Shown here piece by piece: positions 5,511 through 5,529 of a stretch of 5,529 bases of DNA (positions are counted from its first letter, which is position 1; every line of letters starts with the position of its first letter). The translations under genes were made by a program, and so were the position numbers. This stretch comes from Syntrophomonadaceae bacterium (GTDB lineage Bacteria; Bacillota; Syntrophomonadia; Syntrophomonadales; Syntrophomonadaceae): contig JAISDD010000096.1 in NCBI GenBank assembly GCA_031265005.1, positions 1-5,529 of the forward strand, written 5' to 3'. A model generated the notes under the pieces. It saw only the letters and a list, made by a program, of their open reading frames with translations, was not told where the DNA came from and made no database searches.

Positions 5511-5529
5511 ATGCTGAAAAATGTTGGAA
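5511..5529 (+). CDS. coaBC: Start of next operon gene, probably coaBC (partial)
   Basis: Only six codons are present (MLKNVG), running off the window edge. The purine-rich GGGGTGAGAGG at 5499-5509 immediately before the ATG acts as a ribosome binding site, and the frame is open to the edge. The identity is inferred from position: in Bacillota the gene after rpoZ in this cluster is normally coaBC (phosphopantothenoylcysteine synthetase/decarboxylase, two steps of coenzyme A synthesis), whose product often starts with a short Met-Leu/Lys-rich stretch before its first beta strand. The few residues are compatible but not diagnostic. Confidence 0.55.

Noticed and set aside
1..5529. tRNA, rRNA or known riboswitch (including a lysine riboswitch before dapF)
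   Set aside because: No cloverleaf or rRNA-like block was found by eye, and the region before dapF is AT-rich without the paired, purine-rich core expected of a lysine riboswitch; a covariance search would settle it.

Overview
The window is an AT-rich bacterial segment. Its right two thirds is a tightly packed, all-plus-strand housekeeping operon; its left third is a small uncharacterised gene followed by about 930 bases with no convincing intact gene. The operon reads dapF (diaminopimelate epimerase), dapL-type aminotransferase, yicC/yloC (YicC-type endoribonuclease family), remA (DUF370 regulator), gmk (guanylate kinase), rpoZ (RNA polymerase omega) and the first codons of the next gene, very probably coaBC. 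RemA and the run yicC-remA-gmk-rpoZ-coaBC are typical of Bacillota. Placing dapF and a diaminopimelate aminotransferase in front of that run suggests a Clostridia- or Negativicutes-like lineage. That assignment is inference from gene order and protein style, not from a search.

Layout. 1-66: possible tail of an upstream gene, overlapping the start of the next. 59-454: acidic, mostly helical 131-residue protein that I do not recognise, closed by a perfect-palindrome Rho-independent terminator at 491-514. 515-1119: no gene; the right part (about 774-1038) is a mosaic of short inverted repeats of the dispersed palindromic type. 1120-1352: a hydrophobic small open frame that looks like a decayed or non-canonically started small membrane protein, with a candidate promoter in its last codons. 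1452-5529: the operon, with gaps of 30, 4, 43, 12, -4 and 14 bases.

Function. DapL converts tetrahydrodipicolinate to LL-diaminopimelate in one step and DapF epimerises it to meso-diaminopimelate, so the first two genes form the end of an aminotransferase-type lysine/peptidoglycan branch. The following genes serve RNA turnover, biofilm/osmotic gene control (RemA in Bacillus), GMP phosphorylation, RNA polymerase assembly and, beyond the edge, coenzyme A synthesis. Nothing here is a clear undescribed system. The points most worth a second look are the remA leader (perfect Shine-Dalgarno set far from the start, with a perfect palindrome between), the repeat mosaic, and the broken-looking hydrophobic frame running in phase into dapF.
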